Shown here in pieces: positions 21,328 through 34,293 of a stretch of 64,000 nucleotides of DNA. Source of the DNA: Prodigiosinella confusarubida (lineage in GTDB: Bacteria; Pseudomonadota; Gammaproteobacteria; Enterobacterales; Enterobacteriaceae); NCBI RefSeq assembly GCF_002847015.1, contig NZ_CP025085.1, positions 4,588,001-4,652,000 on the forward strand, written 5' to 3'. Below the pieces are notes generated by a model. The model was not told the origin of the DNA. It made no database searches and was given only the letters and a program-made list of their open reading frames with translations. The stretch's first letter is position 1. Every line of letters starts with the position of its first letter. A program made the translations under genes and the position numbers.

Positions 21328-21355
21328 TCAGACGGGTAAAAAAACAAAAAGTGCC
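21328..21355 (-). promoter_or_regulatory. Sigma-E promoter of yfeY
   Basis: On the minus strand GGCACTT, 16 bases, TCTGA matches the sigma-E consensus GGAACTT-N16-TCTGA with one mismatch. It is 74 bases upstream of the yfeY start. Confidence 0.75.
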
Positions 21356-21450
21356 GCAAAACGGCTATATAGTTTAATCCTTATCAGTAAAAAAACCTGG
21401 ATACACTGGGCGACCACCGCGTCGTGCGTCTCTCTGGGGAGAGACACAAC

Positions 21451-21876
21451 CTAATACTCCTGATCTTCAATCAGTCGTTTACCCAATGTCACACTATCGA
21501 CAGTTTCGTAATCCAGCTTTTCATACATCCCGATAACTGCCTCATTATCTTCTCGCACCATCAGGTGGATTTTCGGGCAACCACGGGCAATCAGCTTTTT
21601 CTCCAGGCGATTGATCAACGCATTGGCAATACCTCGGCCGCGAAAATCCGGATGGACACCAAGGTAATAGGCGGAGCCACGGTGACCGTCATAGCCACCC
21701 ATTACTGACCCCACCACCTCGCTACCCACTTCAGCCACCAAAAATAAATCAGGATCATGGTTGAGTTTACGTTCAATATCCATTTCCGGATCATTCCAGG
21801 GACGCAACAGATCACAACGTTCCCAAAGGGTGATCACTTCCTCAAAGTCATCTTGCCTGAATATGCGAATTTCCAT
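21451..21876 (-). CDS. ypeA: GNAT family acetyltransferase YpeA
   Basis: The 141-residue GNAT N-acetyltransferase shows the acetyl-CoA loop (V/I)[21 protein letters not shown] at about residues 74-95 and the N-terminal [19 protein letters not shown] that is typical of YpeA. The substrate is not established; E. coli YpeA can acetylate proteins in vitro. It lies upstream of the hemF gene in the opposite direction. Confidence 0.9.
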   Translation of the reverse strand: MEIRIFRQDDFEEVITLWERCDLLRPWNDPEMDIERKLNHDPDLFLVAEVGSEVVGSVMGGYDGHRGSAYYLGVHPDFRGRGIANALINRLEKKLIARGCPKIHLMVREDNEAVIGMYEKLDYETVDSVTLGKRLIEDQEY

Positions 21877-21961
21877 TGCTGATTGCCATTCGATAAATTA
21901 GGGATGTTTTGATTATCGCGTGATTTGTGTCAGACGCAACATCAAATTCATAGGCTTCTGA

Positions 21962-22986
<1,025 letters not shown>

Positions 22987-22987
<1 letters not shown>

Positions 22988-23442
22988 TGCCGGTTATTTG
23001 GGTAGATGCCGATGCCTGTCCCAACGTGATCAAAGAGGTGCTGTATCGCGCAGCGGAACGGACAGAGACACCAGTAACGTTGGTTGCCAATCAATCGCTC
23101 AAAGTACCACCTTCGCGTTTTATTCATACCCTGCGAGTACCCGCAGGTTTTGATGTGGCAGACAATGAAATTGTGCGCCGTGCCAACCCTGGTGATTTGG
23201 TGGTGACCAGCGACATTCCGCTGGCCGCAGAAGTCCTGGAAAAACAGGCGGTGGCGCTTAATCCTCGTGGAGAGCGTTATACGCCGGATACCATCCGTGA
23301 ACGCCTTACATTACGTGATTTCATGGATACTTTACGCTCCAGTGGTATTCAGACTGGTGGCCCCAACGTCCTTAACCAGCGGGATCGACAACAGTTTGCC
23401 AACGAGCTGGATAAATGGCTACAGCAGAAGGCCGCATCCTGA
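22987..23442 (+). CDS. yaiI: YaiI/YqxD family protein (DUF188)
   Basis: This 151-residue DUF188 protein of the NYN/PIN-like nuclease clan begins with the family motif [24 protein letters not shown], whose Asp residues resemble a metal site. DIPLAAEVL and NPRGERYT follow. The biological role is unknown. It is coupled to hemF by a one-base overlap, a recurrent arrangement in this group. A shadow frame on the same strand from 23267 is not a gene. Confidence 0.88.
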
Positions 23443-23450
23443 CAGAGATA

Positions 23451-23477
23451 AAAAAGCCGGTAGATTTCTCTGCCGGC
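23451..23477 (-). terminator. Intrinsic terminator of maeB
   Basis: The stem GCCGGTAGA / TCTGCCGGC has a U run on the minus strand (AAAAA at 23451-23455). It sits 20 bases after the maeB stop. Confidence 0.82.
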
Positions 23478-23497
23478 CTGTCAGAGACCAATATCAC

Positions 23498-25777
23498 TTA
23501 CCGCAACGTAGTCTGTGCTTCAACCACTGCCAGCGCCACCATGTTAATAATACGGCGAACAGAGGCAATCGGCGTCAGGATATGAACCGGTTTGGCGATA
23601 CCCATCAGCACCGGACCAACCGTCACCCCTTCGGACGAAGAAACACGCAACAGATTATAACTGATGCGGGCAGATTCCATATTCGGCATGATCAGAATGT
23701 TGGCAGAGCCTTTCAACGGACTGTCAGGCATCTGTTCATTACGAATCGACTCCATCAACGCGGCATCGCCGTGCATTTCACCATCGATTTGCAAATCTGG
23801 CGCCATCTTGTTCACCAGCGCCAGCGTGTCGCGCATTTTCTTCGCTGTCGGGGAATCAGAAGTACCAAAGCTGGAGTGAGACAGCAATGCCACTTTCGGC
23901 TCAATACCGAAACGACGTACTGTCTCAGCCGCCATCAGCGTGATCTCCGCCAATTGTTCCGGCGTTGGATCAGCGTTCACATACGTATCAGCGATAAATG
24001 TATTGCCGCTTGGCAACAGCAATGCATTCATTGCACCCGCAACATGCACACCATCACGATAGCCAAACACGTCTTCCACTACAGCGAAATGCTCTTCATA
24101 ATTCCCGACGGTGCCACAAATTAATGCATCGGCCTCGCCGCGATGAACCATGATAGAACCGATCAACGTCAAATTGGCGCGCATCTCACGCTGCGCCTGA
24201 TCCTGTGAAATACCGCGCCGTTTCATCATCTCAAAGTATTCTTGCCAGTACGCTTTAAAACGAGGATCGGACTCGTTATTCACAACCTCAAAATCTTTTC
24301 CGATAGTAATCTGCAAGCCGAGCTTCTGGATGCGTTTTTCTATTACGCTGGGGCGGCCAATCAATATTGGGAACGCCAGCCCCAGGGTGACCAATTCCTG
24401 GGTTGCATGCAGGATACGCGGGTCTTCCCCTTCAGCCAGCACCACGCGTTTCGACTGTAGACGGGCCTGAGAAAACACCGGTTTCATGAACAGATTGGTC
24501 TTGTAGACAAACTCGGTCAGTTTCTCGGTGTAAGCATTGAAGTCCTCGATAGGACGTGTCGCCACCCCTGAATCCATTGCCGCTTTCGCCACGGCTGGTG
24601 CAATCTTGATGATCAAGCGCGGATCGAAAGGTTTGGGAATCAAGTATTCCGGACCAAAGGAGAGCTCTTGATCGCCATAGGCAGAGGCGACCACCTCACT
24701 CTGTTCCGCCAGAGCCAAATCAGCAATCGCATGAACACAAGCCAGTTTCATCTCTTCGTTGATAACGGTCGCACCCACATCCAGCGCACCGCGGAAAATA
24801 AACGGAAAACACAGTACGTTGTTAACCTGATTCGGGTAATCCGAACGGCCGGTACAGACAATGGCATCCGGGCGGACAGCCTTCGCCAACGGTGGCAGGA
24901 TTTCCGGTTCCGGGTTGGCCAACGCCAGAATCAATGGATTCGGCGCCATCGTTTTGACCATATCCTGAGTCAGCACGCCAGGACCGGAACAACCGAGGAA
25001 AATATCGGCGTCAGGAATGACATCAGCCAGTTTCCTGCAACCATTATCTTCAATAGCATAGGCGGCCTTGGTTTCAGCCATATTCACGTCACGGCCTTTG
25101 TAAATCACACCACGTGAGTCACAAACCACAATATTTTCGTGTCTCAGACCCAGCGCCACCAGTAAATTCAGACAGGCGATAGACGCAGCACCAGCACCAG
25201 AGACCACCAGCCGTACATCAGAAATAGCTTTTTTCACTACTCGAAGACCGTTAAGTACGGCGGCAGTACAGATAATGGCCGTACCGTGTTGGTCGTCGTG
25301 AAATACCGGAATCTTCATCCGTTCACGCAGTTTCTTCTCAATATAGAAACATTCCGGTGCCTTGATATCCTCCAGGTTGATACCGCCAAACGTGGGTTCC
25401 AGTGCAGCAATCACGTCAATCAGCTTGTCTGGATCCAGCTCATCTACTTCGATATCGAAAACATCAATACCTGAGAATTTTTTAAACAAGACCCCTTTAC
25501 CTTCCATGACTGGCTTGCCTGCCAGTGCGCCAATGTTCCCTAAACCCAGCACCGCTGTACCATTGGAGATAACCGCGACCAGATTTCCTCGTGCGGTGTA
25601 TTTATAGGCAGCTTGCGGATCTTTGGCAATTTCCAAACAGGGTGCGGCAACGCCAGGAGAATAGGCCAACGCCAAATCACGCTGAGTGACCAGCGGTTTG
25701 GTCGGTGAAACCTGAATTTTTCCCGGTACCGGATATTGGTGGAAGTCCAGTGCGCTTTGCTTTAGTTGTTCATCCAT
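23498..25777 (-). CDS. maeB: NADP-dependent malic enzyme with C-terminal phosphotransacetylase domain
   Basis: MaeB decarboxylates malate to pyruvate and makes NADPH. It has 759 residues, as in E. coli: a malic enzyme domain (about 1-425, with [25 protein letters not shown] and the Rossmann [10 protein letters not shown]). A phosphotransacetylase-like domain (about 430-759) lacks known catalysis and serves regulation by acetyl-CoA. It is divergent from talA. Confidence 0.96.
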   Translation of the reverse strand: MDEQLKQSALDFHQYPVPGKIQVSPTKPLVTQRDLALAYSPGVAAPCLEIAKDPQAAYKYTARGNLVAVISNGTAVLGLGNIGALAGKPVMEGKGVLFKKFSGIDVFDIEVDELDPDKLIDVIAALEPTFGGINLEDIKAPECFYIEKKLRERMKIPVFHDDQHGTAIICTAAVLNGLRVVKKAISDVRLVVSGAGAASIACLNLLVALGLRHENIVVCDSRGVIYKGRDVNMAETKAAYAIEDNGCRKLADVIPDADIFLGCSGPGVLTQDMVKTMAPNPLILALANPEPEILPPLAKAVRPDAIVCTGRSDYPNQVNNVLCFPFIFRGALDVGATVINEEMKLACVHAIADLALAEQSEVVASAYGDQELSFGPEYLIPKPFDPRLIIKIAPAVAKAAMDSGVATRPIEDFNAYTEKLTEFVYKTNLFMKPVFSQARLQSKRVVLAEGEDPRILHATQELVTLGLAFPILIGRPSVIEKRIQKLGLQITIGKDFEVVNNESDPRFKAYWQEYFEMMKRRGISQDQAQREMRANLTLIGSIMVHRGEADALICGTVGNYEEHFAVVEDVFGYRDGVHVAGAMNALLLPSGNTFIADTYVNADPTPEQLAEITLMAAETVRRFGIEPKVALLSHSSFGTSDSPTAKKMRDTLALVNKMAPDLQIDGEMHGDAALMESIRNEQMPDSPLKGSANILIMPNMESARISYNLLRVSSSEGVTVGPVLMGIAKPVHILTPIASVRRIINMVALAVVEAQTTLR

Positions 25778-26193
25778 TTTTAATTACCTTACCTTTTCGC
25801 TTTGTTGTTCAAGTAGGGTTGCGAGTTACTTAAGTATAGTGTTCACCTTTGGTTAAACCATGACGCATTACAAAATCCAAGAGTGAATATCGCTTAATAT
25901 AATTAATTAATGAGGAGAAAAATCAGTTAGCGAGCGCCCTTCAGGAATAAATTCTCGGACGAGTCTATGCTCAAAGTCTGGGAAATGCAGATAGCCACTC
26001 CGGGACCGCTCTCCTGCAAATATCCAGCAACAGAAAACAGATAACACAATGCAGCACGACAGCCTGCCTTATGCTGTGTCATCGACATTTCCCGTCGCAG
26101 CAATCAGAGAAAGCGCATGTCATTCTTCCCGGTAATGATGCAGTGTGTTGCCCTGCGTTTTTATTTTCATATTATTGTTCAAGGAGTTAAGCG
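25778..26193 (+). promoter_or_regulatory. Divergent maeB/talA control region
   Basis: These 416 bases hold no gene I can recognise. They must contain the promoters of both flanking genes. CAAGGAG at 26180-26186 is the talA ribosome binding site. Confidence 0.5.
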
Positions 26194-27144
26194 ATGAACC
26201 AATTAGAAGCCCTTAAACAGCTGACCGTTGTGGTGGCTGATAGTGGCGATATCGAATCTACCCGTCATTACTCTCCACAGGACGCTACAACCAATCCATC
26301 CCTGATCCTGAAAGCGGCCAGCCTGCCACAATACCAACCACTGTTTGACGACGCGCTGGTTTATGCCCGCAAGCAGGGCGGTTCCCGTGAAACCCAACTG
26401 ATTAACGCCAGTGACCGCCTGGCGGTGAACATTGGCGCGGAAGTGCTGAAAAGTATTCCCGGCCGAATCTCTACCGAAGTGGATGCACGTTTGTCATTTG
26501 ACCGTGGGATGTGTGTTGCCAAAGCCCGCAAGCTCATTGGCATGTATGAAGAAAAAGATATTCACCGCTCGCGTATTTTGATCAAACTGGCGGCGACCTG
26601 GGAAGGGATTCGTGCCGCCGAAGAACTGGAGAAGGAAGGTATTAATTGTAATCTGACTCTGCTTTTTTCCTTTGCCCAGGCTCGCGCCTGTGCTGAAGCT
26701 GGCGTTTACCTGATTTCTCCCTTTGTCGGACGTATCTATGACTGGTATCAAACCAGACAACCCGTTGCCGAATACGATGCCGAACAGGACCCAGGCGTAC
26801 TGTCGGTACGTAAAATCTATACGTATTACAAGCAATACCGCTACCCGACTATCATCATGGGCGCCAGCTTCCGCAAGATAGAACAGATTCTGGCGCTGGC
26901 GGGCTGCGATCGTCTGACCATTTCCCCTGCACTACTGGAGCAGTTGAAAAATAACGACGCACCGGTAGAACGCAAACTCAGACCATCCACCGAGGGTTTC
27001 CACCACCCGTTATCACTATCGGAAGCTGAATTCCGCTGGGAGCACAATCAGGATCCGATGGCGGTAGAGAAACTGTCTGAAGGAATACGTCTGTTTGCCG
27101 CCGATCAGCAGAAACTGGAAACGTTGCTGGCTGCAAAACTGTAA
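26194..27144 (+). CDS. talA: Transaldolase A
   Basis: Transaldolase moves dihydroxyacetone units between pentose-phosphate sugars. It has 316 residues, with Asp17 (VVADSGD), the Schiff-base lysine Lys131 in [12 protein letters not shown] and the phosphate-binding region [10 protein letters not shown]. It groups with TalA by its position divergent from maeB. In E. coli tktB follows talA; here a minus-strand nudK follows instead. Confidence 0.93.
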   Translation: MNQLEALKQLTVVVADSGDIESTRHYSPQDATTNPSLILKAASLPQYQPLFDDALVYARKQGGSRETQLINASDRLAVNIGAEVLKSIPGRISTEVDARLSFDRGMCVAKARKLIGMYEEKDIHRSRILIKLAATWEGIRAAEELEKEGINCNLTLLFSFAQARACAEAGVYLISPFVGRIYDWYQTRQPVAEYDAEQDPGVLSVRKIYTYYKQYRYPTIIMGASFRKIEQILALAGCDRLTISPALLEQLKNNDAPVERKLRPSTEGFHHPLSLSEAEFRWEHNQDPMAVEKLSEGIRLFAADQQKLETLLAAKL

Positions 27145-27174
27145 TACCGGATGGCTCACCGTACACAGAGGGAC

Positions 27175-27200
27175 ACAAAAAAGGGGCGCCATCGCCCCTT
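27175..27200 (-). terminator. Intrinsic terminator of nudK (also usable by talA)
   Basis: The stem AAGGGGCG / CGCCCCTT has a four-base loop and an A-rich left flank, so it is strongest on the minus strand. Confidence 0.8.
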
Positions 27201-27221
27201 ATCGATGACTGAACGCTCAGC

Positions 27222-27803
27222 CTATCTTTCAGTAAACCAGCCTTGAATCTGGGCGTACTGTAATAACATGATAGTCTTACCATCTCTGATATGACCATCT
27301 TTGAGCAGCGCCATGGCCTCGGTAAAAGGTAGCTCAACTACTTCAATATCTTCATCATCCACGCCACCACCCCGCATTTCTCGCAGCGACTCATCGTATT
27401 CCGCTGCAAAAAAATGAATCAGTTCAGTCACCCCTCCGGGCGACATATAAGCTTCAAACAACTTTTCCACTTTTCCTATAGCGTATCCAGTTTCTTCAAT
27501 CGCTTCATTGCGGATACAGGCCTCCGGCGACTGGTCATCCAGCAATCCAGCACAGACTTCCAGTAACATCCCGCTGTCGTTACCGTTGACATATGTCGGC
27601 ATCCGGAATTGTCGTGTCAGCACAACAGTTCCTTTATCCCGGTTATACAACAGAATCGCCGCACCATTCCCCCGGTCGTAAACTTCCCGCATCTGGCGAA
27701 CCAGCTCGCCATTTTTTCTTTTCAGATCAAATACATATTTATTCAGAACAAACCAGTGGTCGGATAAAATCTTCTTTTCAATAATTGTGATGGGTGACGA
27801 CAT
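27222..27803 (-). CDS. nudK: GDP-mannose pyrophosphatase NudK
   Basis: This Nudix hydrolase cleaves GDP-mannose to GMP and mannose 1-phosphate. Start at 27803 gives 193 residues ([13 protein letters not shown]), in line with E. coli NudK; the upstream extension to 27866 has no family counterpart. The Nudix box is GLLDDQSPE...NEAIEETGY at about residues 87-108. [18 protein letters not shown] follows as in NudK. It lies downstream of mntH on the same strand with a 90-base gap. Confidence 0.9.
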   Translation of the reverse strand: MSSPITIIEKKILSDHWFVLNKYVFDLKRKNGELVRQMREVYDRGNGAAILLYNRDKGTVVLTRQFRMPTYVNGNDSGMLLEVCAGLLDDQSPEACIRNEAIEETGYAIGKVEKLFEAYMSPGGVTELIHFFAAEYDESLREMRGGGVDDEDIEVVELPFTEAMALLKDGHIRDGKTIMLLQYAQIQGWFTER

Positions 27804-27893
27804 AATTGAGCCCCGGCATACAAAGAATCCGTGGAAAATAATAAGCTTGGTAAAACAGGAATGCACGCGATACTACCAGGAATACAGGCGCGA

Positions 27894-29132
27894 TTAACGC
27901 GCCAGCAGCGTATCGACGATCAGATAGAGGTTCAGTGAAACAACGATAAATACAATCAGTTTTCCCGTGTTTTGTATCAACCGACTGTTGACCAGATTAC
28001 CCATTAATTCCCGGTTTCCGGTAAATACCAACAGTGGAATTAATGCCAGGGCGATCCCGAAACTCAGCAGAACCTGACTCAATACCAGCACTCGGGTGGG
28101 ATCCATACCATACAAAATCACAATAAATGACGGCAACATAGTAACAGAGCGGCGTAACCACAGCGGTATATGAAAATGTACAAAACCTTGCATCACCACC
28201 TGACCCGCCAGCGTTCCCACGACCGTTGATGACAGCCCCGCCATCACCAGGCTCAAGCCGAATATGGTCGCGGCAGCATGCCCCAGCAATGGTTGCAACG
28301 TCAGGTAAGCCTGATCGAGATCGCTAATCCCAGTATTACCACTAAAATGAAATGCCGCCGCCGCCGTCGCCATCATCGCCAGATTCACAAATCCCGCAAT
28401 GGTCATCGCTATGGAAACATCAACTTTAGTCGCGGTATAACGCTCTGCAGATGTATATTTCCCTTCCCGTTGAGTCAGGGATGAATGCAGGTAAATCACA
28501 TGCGGCATGATAGTCGCACCCAATACCCCGGCAGCCAGCAGTACCGCATCCGAGGTCGGAAAACTGGGAATAACCATTCCTTTGGTCAATGCCACTAACT
28601 CCGGACGTGAGAAAATCAATTCCACAATGTACGCTGCCGCAACAAACAGCAGTAGACCACCAATCACCATTTCCAGTGGTTTTTGTCCACGCTGTTGCAG
28701 CATGAGGATCAAGAAAGTCGCAATACCGGTGAGTACGGCCCCTTCCAGCAGGGACACGCCAAACAGCAATTTAAAGCCGATGGCTGCCCCCATAAATTCA
28801 GCCAGATCGGTTGCCATGGCAATGATTTCAGCCTGAACCCAATAAGCCCATACGGCAGGACGCGGGAAACGGTCACGGATATGCTCCGCCAGATTTTTCC
28901 CAGTGGCAATGCCCAACTTGGCTGAAAGCAATTGGATCAGCATCGCCATCAGGTTGGCCCAAACCACAACCCACAGCAATTGATAACCGTAAGAAGCACC
29001 CGACTGAATATTGGTGGCGAAGTTACCAGGGTCGATATAACCGATCGCTGCGATGAAAGCCGGCCCCATCAAAGAAAGTTTAACCTTTCTCGATTTGCGG
29101 CTGACTGATTCGACTACACGACTTCCCGGCAT
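27894..29132 (-). CDS. mntH: Mn2+/H+ symporter MntH (Nramp family)
   Basis: MntH is an inner-membrane manganese importer. The 412 residues form about eleven membrane helices with the metal-site motifs DPGN (34-37, first helix) and [12 protein letters not shown] (sixth helix). The control region carries a strong Fur-type box and a second inverted repeat, in line with Fur and MntR control of mntH in enterobacteria. Confidence 0.95.
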   Translation of the reverse strand: MPGSRVVESVSRKSRKVKLSLMGPAFIAAIGYIDPGNFATNIQSGASYGYQLLWVVVWANLMAMLIQLLSAKLGIATGKNLAEHIRDRFPRPAVWAYWVQAEIIAMATDLAEFMGAAIGFKLLFGVSLLEGAVLTGIATFLILMLQQRGQKPLEMVIGGLLLFVAAAYIVELIFSRPELVALTKGMVIPSFPTSDAVLLAAGVLGATIMPHVIYLHSSLTQREGKYTSAERYTATKVDVSIAMTIAGFVNLAMMATAAAAFHFSGNTGISDLDQAYLTLQPLLGHAAATIFGLSLVMAGLSSTVVGTLAGQVVMQGFVHFHIPLWLRRSVTMLPSFIVILYGMDPTRVLVLSQVLLSFGIALALIPLLVFTGNRELMGNLVNSRLIQNTGKLIVFIVVSLNLYLIVDTLLAR

Positions 29133-29470
29133 ATGAGTGACCCTTCTAAAGCTGTTGTTTTACTACTTTTACATTAATGATAATGATTATCAAGTGCATT
29201 TAGAACGGCAATAATTATTACTCTAATAGGTAAAGATAATGATGCATTTACCCTATGAAAAACACCGGATTCAGCAAACGAATATTAACAAATTATAAAC
29301 AAAAAAACGCAATTATTTAAAATTCAAGAATACTTATTACTTCATGCGAAAAACACCACATGAACACAATAAAAAAACAGAGGGATTACAGGATTAAAGA
29401 CAGGAAAATTTGAATGGAAATCTTCGAAGACAACCGCAACGAAGCCATTGTCTTCGGAGAAAAGGGAATA
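29133..29470 (-). promoter_or_regulatory. mntH control region with a Fur box
   Basis: At 29173-29191 the sequence ATTAATGATAATGATTATC matches the 19-base Fur consensus at 16 positions. An imperfect inverted repeat GGTAAA / TTTACC lies at 29229-29252 and could be an MntR or OxyR-related element, but I do not recognise a clear MntR box. A short AT-rich stretch to 29470 carries no gene and no clear grpE terminator. Confidence 0.65.
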
Positions 29471-30058
29471 TTATTCTTTGGCTTTAGACACAGCCACCAT
29501 TGCCGGACGCAGTAGTCGACCATTCAACGTGTAACCTTTCTGCATCACCATCATGACGTGATTCGGCTGATGATCGGCAGATTCAAGCATAGTCATGGCC
29601 TGGTGGACTTCCGGATTGAACGGCACATTAGCTTCATCAACCACATCAATACCGAACTTATGCACTGCCGCCAACAGAGATTTCAGCGTCAGTTCAACAC
29701 CTTCAATCATGGCAGACAGTGCCTCATCAGACTTGTCGGCCATTTCCAGTGCGCGCTCCAGATTATCAATCACCGGTAACATTTCACCCGCAAACTTTTC
29801 CAATGCAAACTTGTGGGCCTTTTCAATGTCAATATCCGTACGGCGACGAATATTCTCAATCTCTGCGCGAGCACGCATCACGTTATCACGTTCACGCTGC
29901 TGTACATCGTTCAACTGTGCTTCCAGTTCGGCAATACGCTCATCACGCGGGTCAACCACTTCTGTCATCTCCGGCATGGCTTCCGCTTTCTGCCCTTCTG
30001 CCGTTTCCTTTTGATCCAAGACTTGCTCGTCAGGTGACTTCTGATCTTTACTACTCAT
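29471..30058 (-). CDS. grpE: Nucleotide exchange factor GrpE
   Basis: GrpE releases ADP from DnaK in the Hsp70 cycle. The 195-residue protein has an acidic, disordered N-terminus (about 1-40), a long coiled coil (about 40-90, [12 protein letters not shown]) and the C-terminal beta domain with EVHQAMTM and [16 protein letters not shown]. It is divergent from nadK, the usual enterobacterial arrangement, and carries a heat-shock promoter. Confidence 0.96.
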   Translation of the reverse strand: MSSKDQKSPDEQVLDQKETAEGQKAEAMPEMTEVVDPRDERIAELEAQLNDVQQRERDNVMRARAEIENIRRRTDIDIEKAHKFALEKFAGEMLPVIDNLERALEMADKSDEALSAMIEGVELTLKSLLAAVHKFGIDVVDEANVPFNPEVHQAMTMLESADHQPNHVMMVMQKGYTLNGRLLRPAMVAVSKAKE

Positions 30059-30100
30059 GAAATTCTCCGCGGTTTTAGCATTGTTCTCGCTAGTTCGCTT

Positions 30101-30131
30101 ATTATGGGGATCAAACGCGGGGTTTCAAGGG
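30101..30131 (-). promoter_or_regulatory. Sigma-32 heat-shock promoter of grpE
   Basis: On the minus strand CCCTTGAAA, 13 bases, CCCCATAAT is an almost perfect sigma-32 promoter. It is about 43 bases upstream of the grpE start. Confidence 0.88.
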
Positions 30132-30194
30132 AACGATTCACATATTGCCTTAAAACACGGAGTGCCAGACACTTCGGTGAGGATAATCGATTCA

Positions 30195-31073
30195 ATGAAC
30201 AAACTATTTAACTGCATCGGCATTGTCGGTCATCCGCGCCATCCCACGGCACTGACCACTCATGACATGCTATATCACTGGTTGAGCGACAAAGGCTACT
30301 CAGTGCTGCTCGAACCACAGATTGCTCACGCTCTCAATTTGAAAGACGCCGTAACCGGTAATCTGGATGATATCGGGCGACAGGCAGATCTGGCCATCGT
30401 GATTGGCGGGGACGGCAATATGCTGGGAGCGGCACGAATACTTTCACGTTATGATGTTAGCGTGATCGGTGTTAACCGCGGCAACCTTGGTTTCCTTACT
30501 GATTTGGATCCCGACCATACTCAGCAACAGCTCAGTGATGTACTGGCAGGTCATTACATTTGCGAAAGCCGTTTCATGCTGGAAGCACAGGTATGCCGCA
30601 CAAAGCAGGCCAACAGTATTAGCACAGCGATCAACGAAGTCGTTCTTCATCCGGGGAAAGTCGCTCATATGATCGAGTTTGAAGTCTATATCGATGATAG
30701 CTTTGCCTTTTCTCAACGTTCAGATGGTCTGATCATTTCCACCCCTACCGGTTCCACCGCTTATTCCCTTTCTGGAGGCGGCCCTATTCTGACCCCTACG
30801 CTGGATGCCATTGCACTGGTTCCCATGTTCCCGCACACACTGTCGGCACGTCCGCTGGTAATTAACAGCAGCAGTACTATTCGGCTGAAGTTCTCCAAAA
30901 TCACTAACGATCTGGAAATCAGCTGTGACAGCCAGATCTCGCTGCCAATACAGGAGGGCGAAGAGGTTTTCATCCGGCGCAGCAAACATCACCTCAACCT
31001 CATTCATCCCAAAGATTACAGCTATTTCAATACATTAAGTAGTAAACTCGGATGGTCTAAAAAATTGTTCTAA
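30195..31073 (+). CDS. nadK: NAD kinase
   Basis: NadK phosphorylates NAD to NADP. Start at 30195 ([17 protein letters not shown]) gives 292 residues, the E. coli length; the open frame upstream to 30057 overlaps the grpE promoter and is not coding. The diacylglycerol-kinase type motif GGDGN is at 71-75, and the NAD-binding [15 protein letters not shown] follows. Confidence 0.95.
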   Translation: MNKLFNCIGIVGHPRHPTALTTHDMLYHWLSDKGYSVLLEPQIAHALNLKDAVTGNLDDIGRQADLAIVIGGDGNMLGAARILSRYDVSVIGVNRGNLGFLTDLDPDHTQQQLSDVLAGHYICESRFMLEAQVCRTKQANSISTAINEVVLHPGKVAHMIEFEVYIDDSFAFSQRSDGLIISTPTGSTAYSLSGGGPILTPTLDAIALVPMFPHTLSARPLVINSSSTIRLKFSKITNDLEISCDSQISLPIQEGEEVFIRRSKHHLNLIHPKDYSYFNTLSSKLGWSKKLF

Positions 31074-31094
31074 AAATAACCTCAAGCCACTTTA

Positions 31095-31148
31095 CTGTAT
31101 AAAAAACCAGTTTATACTGTATGTAATCACACTTGTTGTTACATACAG
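31095..31148 (+). promoter_or_regulatory. LexA (SOS) boxes upstream of recN
   Basis: One box with the CTG-N10-CAG pattern lies at 31095-31110 (CTGTATAAAAAACCAG). A second near-match is at 31117-31132 and a third at 31133-31148. The last two also form a perfect 10-bp inverted repeat, CTGTATGTAA (31117-31126) / TTACATACAG (31139-31148). E. coli recN likewise carries multiple LexA sites. Confidence 0.8.
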
Positions 31149-31157
31149 GAAACTACC

Positions 31158-32819
31158 ATGCTGGCGCAACTCACTATCAGTAACTTCGCCATCGTGCGCG
31201 AACTGGAAATTGATTTTCAAGCCGGGATGAGCGTCATTACCGGTGAAACCGGTGCAGGTAAATCCATTGCGATTGATGCTCTCGGTCTCTGCCTCGGGAA
31301 CCGTTCTGATGCCAGCATGGTTCGTCCGGAAGCGGCACGTGCAGATATCTGCGCCCGTTTTTCACTGGCTGATACCCCGGCGGCATTGGTCTGGCTGGAG
31401 CAAAACCAGCTTGATGACAGCAATGAATGCCTGCTGCGACGAGTTATCGGTGCCGACGGACGTTCTCGTGGTTTCATTAACGGTACCGCTGTTCCACTTT
31501 CCCAACTACGGGAACTGGGCCAACATCTGATCCAGCTACACGGTCAACATGCACACCAACTGTTGCTTAAACCAGAACATCAGCGTCATCTGCTGGATGC
31601 CTACGCCGATGAACCTCAATTACTTTCTGCCATGCAGCAAGTCTGGCAACAGTGGCACCAAAGCTGTCGTGAACTGGCCCAACACCAGCAGGCAACCATT
31701 GAACGGGAAGCACGCCGGGAACTTCTGCAATACCAACTGAAAGAACTGAATGACTTCGCTCCACAGGCCGGAGAATATGAGCAGATTGATGCCGAGTACA
31801 AGCGTCTGTCCAACAGCGGACAGTTGCTCGCTCTCAGCCAACAAGCGCTACAACTGCTTAGTGAAGGTGAAGAACAAAACTTGCTCAGTATGCTGCACAC
31901 CGCAAAACATCAGCTTTCAGAACTGATCAGCATGGATGAAAAACTCGCTGGAACACTGACATTACTGGAAGAAGCCGACATCCAAATCAGCGAGGTCAGT
32001 GATGAGTTGCGTCATTACAGCGACCAGATGGACCTTGATCCAATCAGATTGTACGAACTGGAACAACGCATTTCCCGACAACTGACACTGGCCAGAAAGC
32101 ATCACATTGCACCGGAAGATCTACCCACTTTTTATCAACAAATGCTTAATGAGCAACAGCAACTGGATCAGCAGGAAAGCGATCATGAAATGCTGAGTCG
32201 CACAGTGAGTGAATACCATCAACAAGCCCTGCATTTGGCTGAACAATTACATATTCGCCGCAGCCACCATGCTAGTGAGCTAGCACAGTTGATCACAACC
32301 AATATGCATGCCCTGGCTATGCCGCACGGGCATTTCAGCATAAACGTCGAGTTTGCACCGGAATCTCTCGGCATCAATGGTGCAGACCATATTGAATTCC
32401 GCGTGACGACTAACCCAGGCCAGCCCCACCAGTCGCTGGTGAAAGTAGCATCTGGTGGCGAGCTTTCTCGTATTGCTCTGATCATTCAGGTCATTACAGC
32501 ACAGAAAATGGATACTCCGGCGCTGATTTTCGACGAAGTTGATGTCGGTATTAGTGGCCCAACGGCAGCTATTGTCGGTAAGATGTTGCGTCAGTTGGGG
32601 GAATCCACTCAGGTTATGTGTGTTACCCACCTGCCACAAGTCGCAGGCTGCGGACATCATCACTTTTTTGTCAGCAAGCAAACTGACGGTTCAGCAACAG
32701 AAACCCTGATGCAGCCGTTAGATAAGCGAGCACGATTACAGGAACTCGCCCGCCTGCTGGGTGGCAGTGCTGTAACGAAAAATACGCTGGCAAACGCAAA
32801 AGAGTTGTTAGCCGCATAA
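31158..32819 (+). CDS. recN: DNA repair protein RecN
   Basis: RecN is an SMC-like ATPase that holds DNA ends during double-strand break repair. It has 553 residues: Walker A GETGAGKS (29-36), a long coiled-coil middle (about 160-370, rich in Gln and Leu) and a C-terminal head with the signature [12 protein letters not shown] and Walker [14 protein letters not shown]. It lies behind LexA boxes, so it is SOS-induced. Confidence 0.96.
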   Translation: MLAQLTISNFAIVRELEIDFQAGMSVITGETGAGKSIAIDALGLCLGNRSDASMVRPEAARADICARFSLADTPAALVWLEQNQLDDSNECLLRRVIGADGRSRGFINGTAVPLSQLRELGQHLIQLHGQHAHQLLLKPEHQRHLLDAYADEPQLLSAMQQVWQQWHQSCRELAQHQQATIEREARRELLQYQLKELNDFAPQAGEYEQIDAEYKRLSNSGQLLALSQQALQLLSEGEEQNLLSMLHTAKHQLSELISMDEKLAGTLTLLEEADIQISEVSDELRHYSDQMDLDPIRLYELEQRISRQLTLARKHHIAPEDLPTFYQQMLNEQQQLDQQESDHEMLSRTVSEYHQQALHLAEQLHIRRSHHASELAQLITTNMHALAMPHGHFSINVEFAPESLGINGADHIEFRVTTNPGQPHQSLVKVASGGELSRIALIIQVITAQKMDTPALIFDEVDVGISGPTAAIVGKMLRQLGESTQVMCVTHLPQVAGCGHHHFFVSKQTDGSATETLMQPLDKRARLQELARLLGGSAVTKNTLANAKELLAA

Positions 32820-33000
32820 AAACGTTGAATGTGTTTTTAACAGTGCGCTGTAACGACCTACGGGGTGGTTGTTGAGATGGATGCTATAAAAAAGCCCAAC
32901 TTTTTTGACTTCCCGGGGTCTTACATGGGTCTTGCAGGTTTTCAAGTCAGGCAAGGTCTATTATCATCTGCAACCTATGCCCTTAAGGAATGTAATCACT

Positions 33001-33336
33001 ATGCGCTGTAAAACGCTAACTATCGTCGCCACGGTGGTTGTTGTTATGCTGACTGCCGGATGTTCCACGCTAGAAAAAGTGGTTTATCGGCCGGACATCA
33101 ACCAGGGAAACTATCTGGCACCGGCTGATGTCGCCAAAATTCACACCGGTATGACCAAACAACAGGTTATCTATATCTTGGGTACACCGATGCTGAAAGA
33201 TCCGTTTGGTAGCGATATCTGGTATTATGTCTTCCGCCAACAACCTGGCCATGAAGCAGTGAAACAGCAAACCTTGACATTGACTTTTAACAGTGACGGC
33301 GTGCTCACAAACCTGAATAACAAGCCTGCACTGTAA
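33001..33336 (+). CDS. bamE: Outer membrane protein assembly factor BamE (SmpA)
   Basis: BamE is a lipoprotein of the BAM complex that inserts beta-barrel proteins in the outer membrane. Start at 33001 gives 111 residues with a lipoprotein signal ending in LTAGC (Cys21). The BamE core contains [19 protein letters not shown] and [14 protein letters not shown]. The frame open to 32905 has no family support. It is convergent with rnfH. Confidence 0.94.
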   Translation: MRCKTLTIVATVVVVMLTAGCSTLEKVVYRPDINQGNYLAPADVAKIHTGMTKQQVIYILGTPMLKDPFGSDIWYYVFRQQPGHEAVKQQTLTLTFNSDGVLTNLNNKPAL

Positions 33337-33350
33337 CAATGCCCAGATAT

Positions 33351-33437
33351 TGTCGGCGATAGGCGGTTATTCACTTAGTGGTGAACTGCGCCGACAAATA
33401 GACAGATAATAAGGTACTTGCGTGCCTTATTTTTTTG
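33351..33437 (+). terminator. Hairpin and terminator between bamE and rnfH
   Basis: A long hairpin TGTCGGCG (33351-33358) / CGCCGACA (33389-33396) with an inner TTCAC / GTGAA pair is followed by a 10-bp stem at 33408-33431 with a T run. The T run overlaps the rnfH stop. The second hairpin terminates bamE. Confidence 0.75.
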
Positions 33438-33711
33438 CGCGTTCTGCACGTTGACGACGTAGTTCTTTCGGGTCGGCAATCAAAGGTCGGTATATTTCAA
33501 CACGATCGCCCTCACTGAGTACATCAGTCAACCTGACAGGTCGGCTATAGATGCCGACTTTGTTAATGCTCAAATCAATATCTGGCCGTAATTCTAATAA
33601 TCCAGAAGCAACAACGGCCTGTTCAACTGTAGAGCCGTCCTCCAGGGTTAATGACCTCAGGTACTGACGATCCGGTAAGGCATAAACGACTTCCACGTGA
33701 AGTTCAGGCAC
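33427..33711 (-). CDS. rnfH: RnfH family protein (ubiquitin-fold)
   Basis: This small protein of the RnfH/PF03658 family has a ubiquitin-like fold and unknown function. A GTG start at 33711 gives 94 residues ([12 protein letters not shown]...), ending with the family tail [20 protein letters not shown]. The start overlaps the end of ratA by eight bases, so the two are coupled. The longer reading from an upstream ATG has no family support. Confidence 0.88.
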   Translation of the reverse strand: MPELHVEVVYALPDRQYLRSLTLEDGSTVEQAVVASGLLELRPDIDLSINKVGIYSRPVRLTDVLSEGDRVEIYRPLIADPKELRRQRAERAKK

Positions 33712-34138
33712 GGTAAACCTCTTTGGCACGTTGCGTGAATGCCTGAACCATATTGTTTGCCAGTTCTTTAAAAATCTTTCCGAAGGCCAGTTCAATCAAT
33801 GCATTCTTGAATTCAAAATCCAGATGCAACTCGACTTTACAGGCATCTGCACTAAGTGGCGTAAAGTGCCAACCTCCATTTAGCTGACGAAATGGACCAT
33901 CAACCAGTTGCATGGCAATGTTCTGATTGCTGGTTAACCTATTACGGGTAGTGAACGTTTTGCTGATACCGGCTTTTGATACATCAACAGCCGCGGTCAT
34001 CTCCTCCGGTGTAGAGGACAAAACCCGACTCCCCGTGCACCCTGGCAAAAAATCAGAGTAAGAAGGGACATCATTGACTAGTTTATACATCTGCTCCGCA
34101 CTGAATGGGACCAATGCCGATCGATTTATCTTGGGCAT
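33704..34138 (-). CDS. ratA: RatA (START/polyketide-cyclase fold; ribosome- or ubiquinone-associated)
   Basis: The 144-residue START-like protein is homologous to E. coli RatA, described as an inhibitor of 50S association, and to Coq10-type lipid carriers. Conserved parts are [29 protein letters not shown] near the start and [23 protein letters not shown]. It forms a two-gene operon with rnfH. It is divergent from smpB, the standard layout. Confidence 0.92.
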   Translation of the reverse strand: MPKINRSALVPFSAEQMYKLVNDVPSYSDFLPGCTGSRVLSSTPEEMTAAVDVSKAGISKTFTTRNRLTSNQNIAMQLVDGPFRQLNGGWHFTPLSADACKVELHLDFEFKNALIELAFGKIFKELANNMVQAFTQRAKEVYRA

Positions 34139-34293
34139 ACAATTTTCCGTGAGTCATAAAACGCGCAAAATAATAGCATTGATACGCGGTCAGACAAAAA
34201 TTATGCGAACGTTATCGCACGATATCATCAACATTGCTTTAGACACACCGCAGGGATTTCATTCCCCTTTACATCCAGTATAATGACGACACT

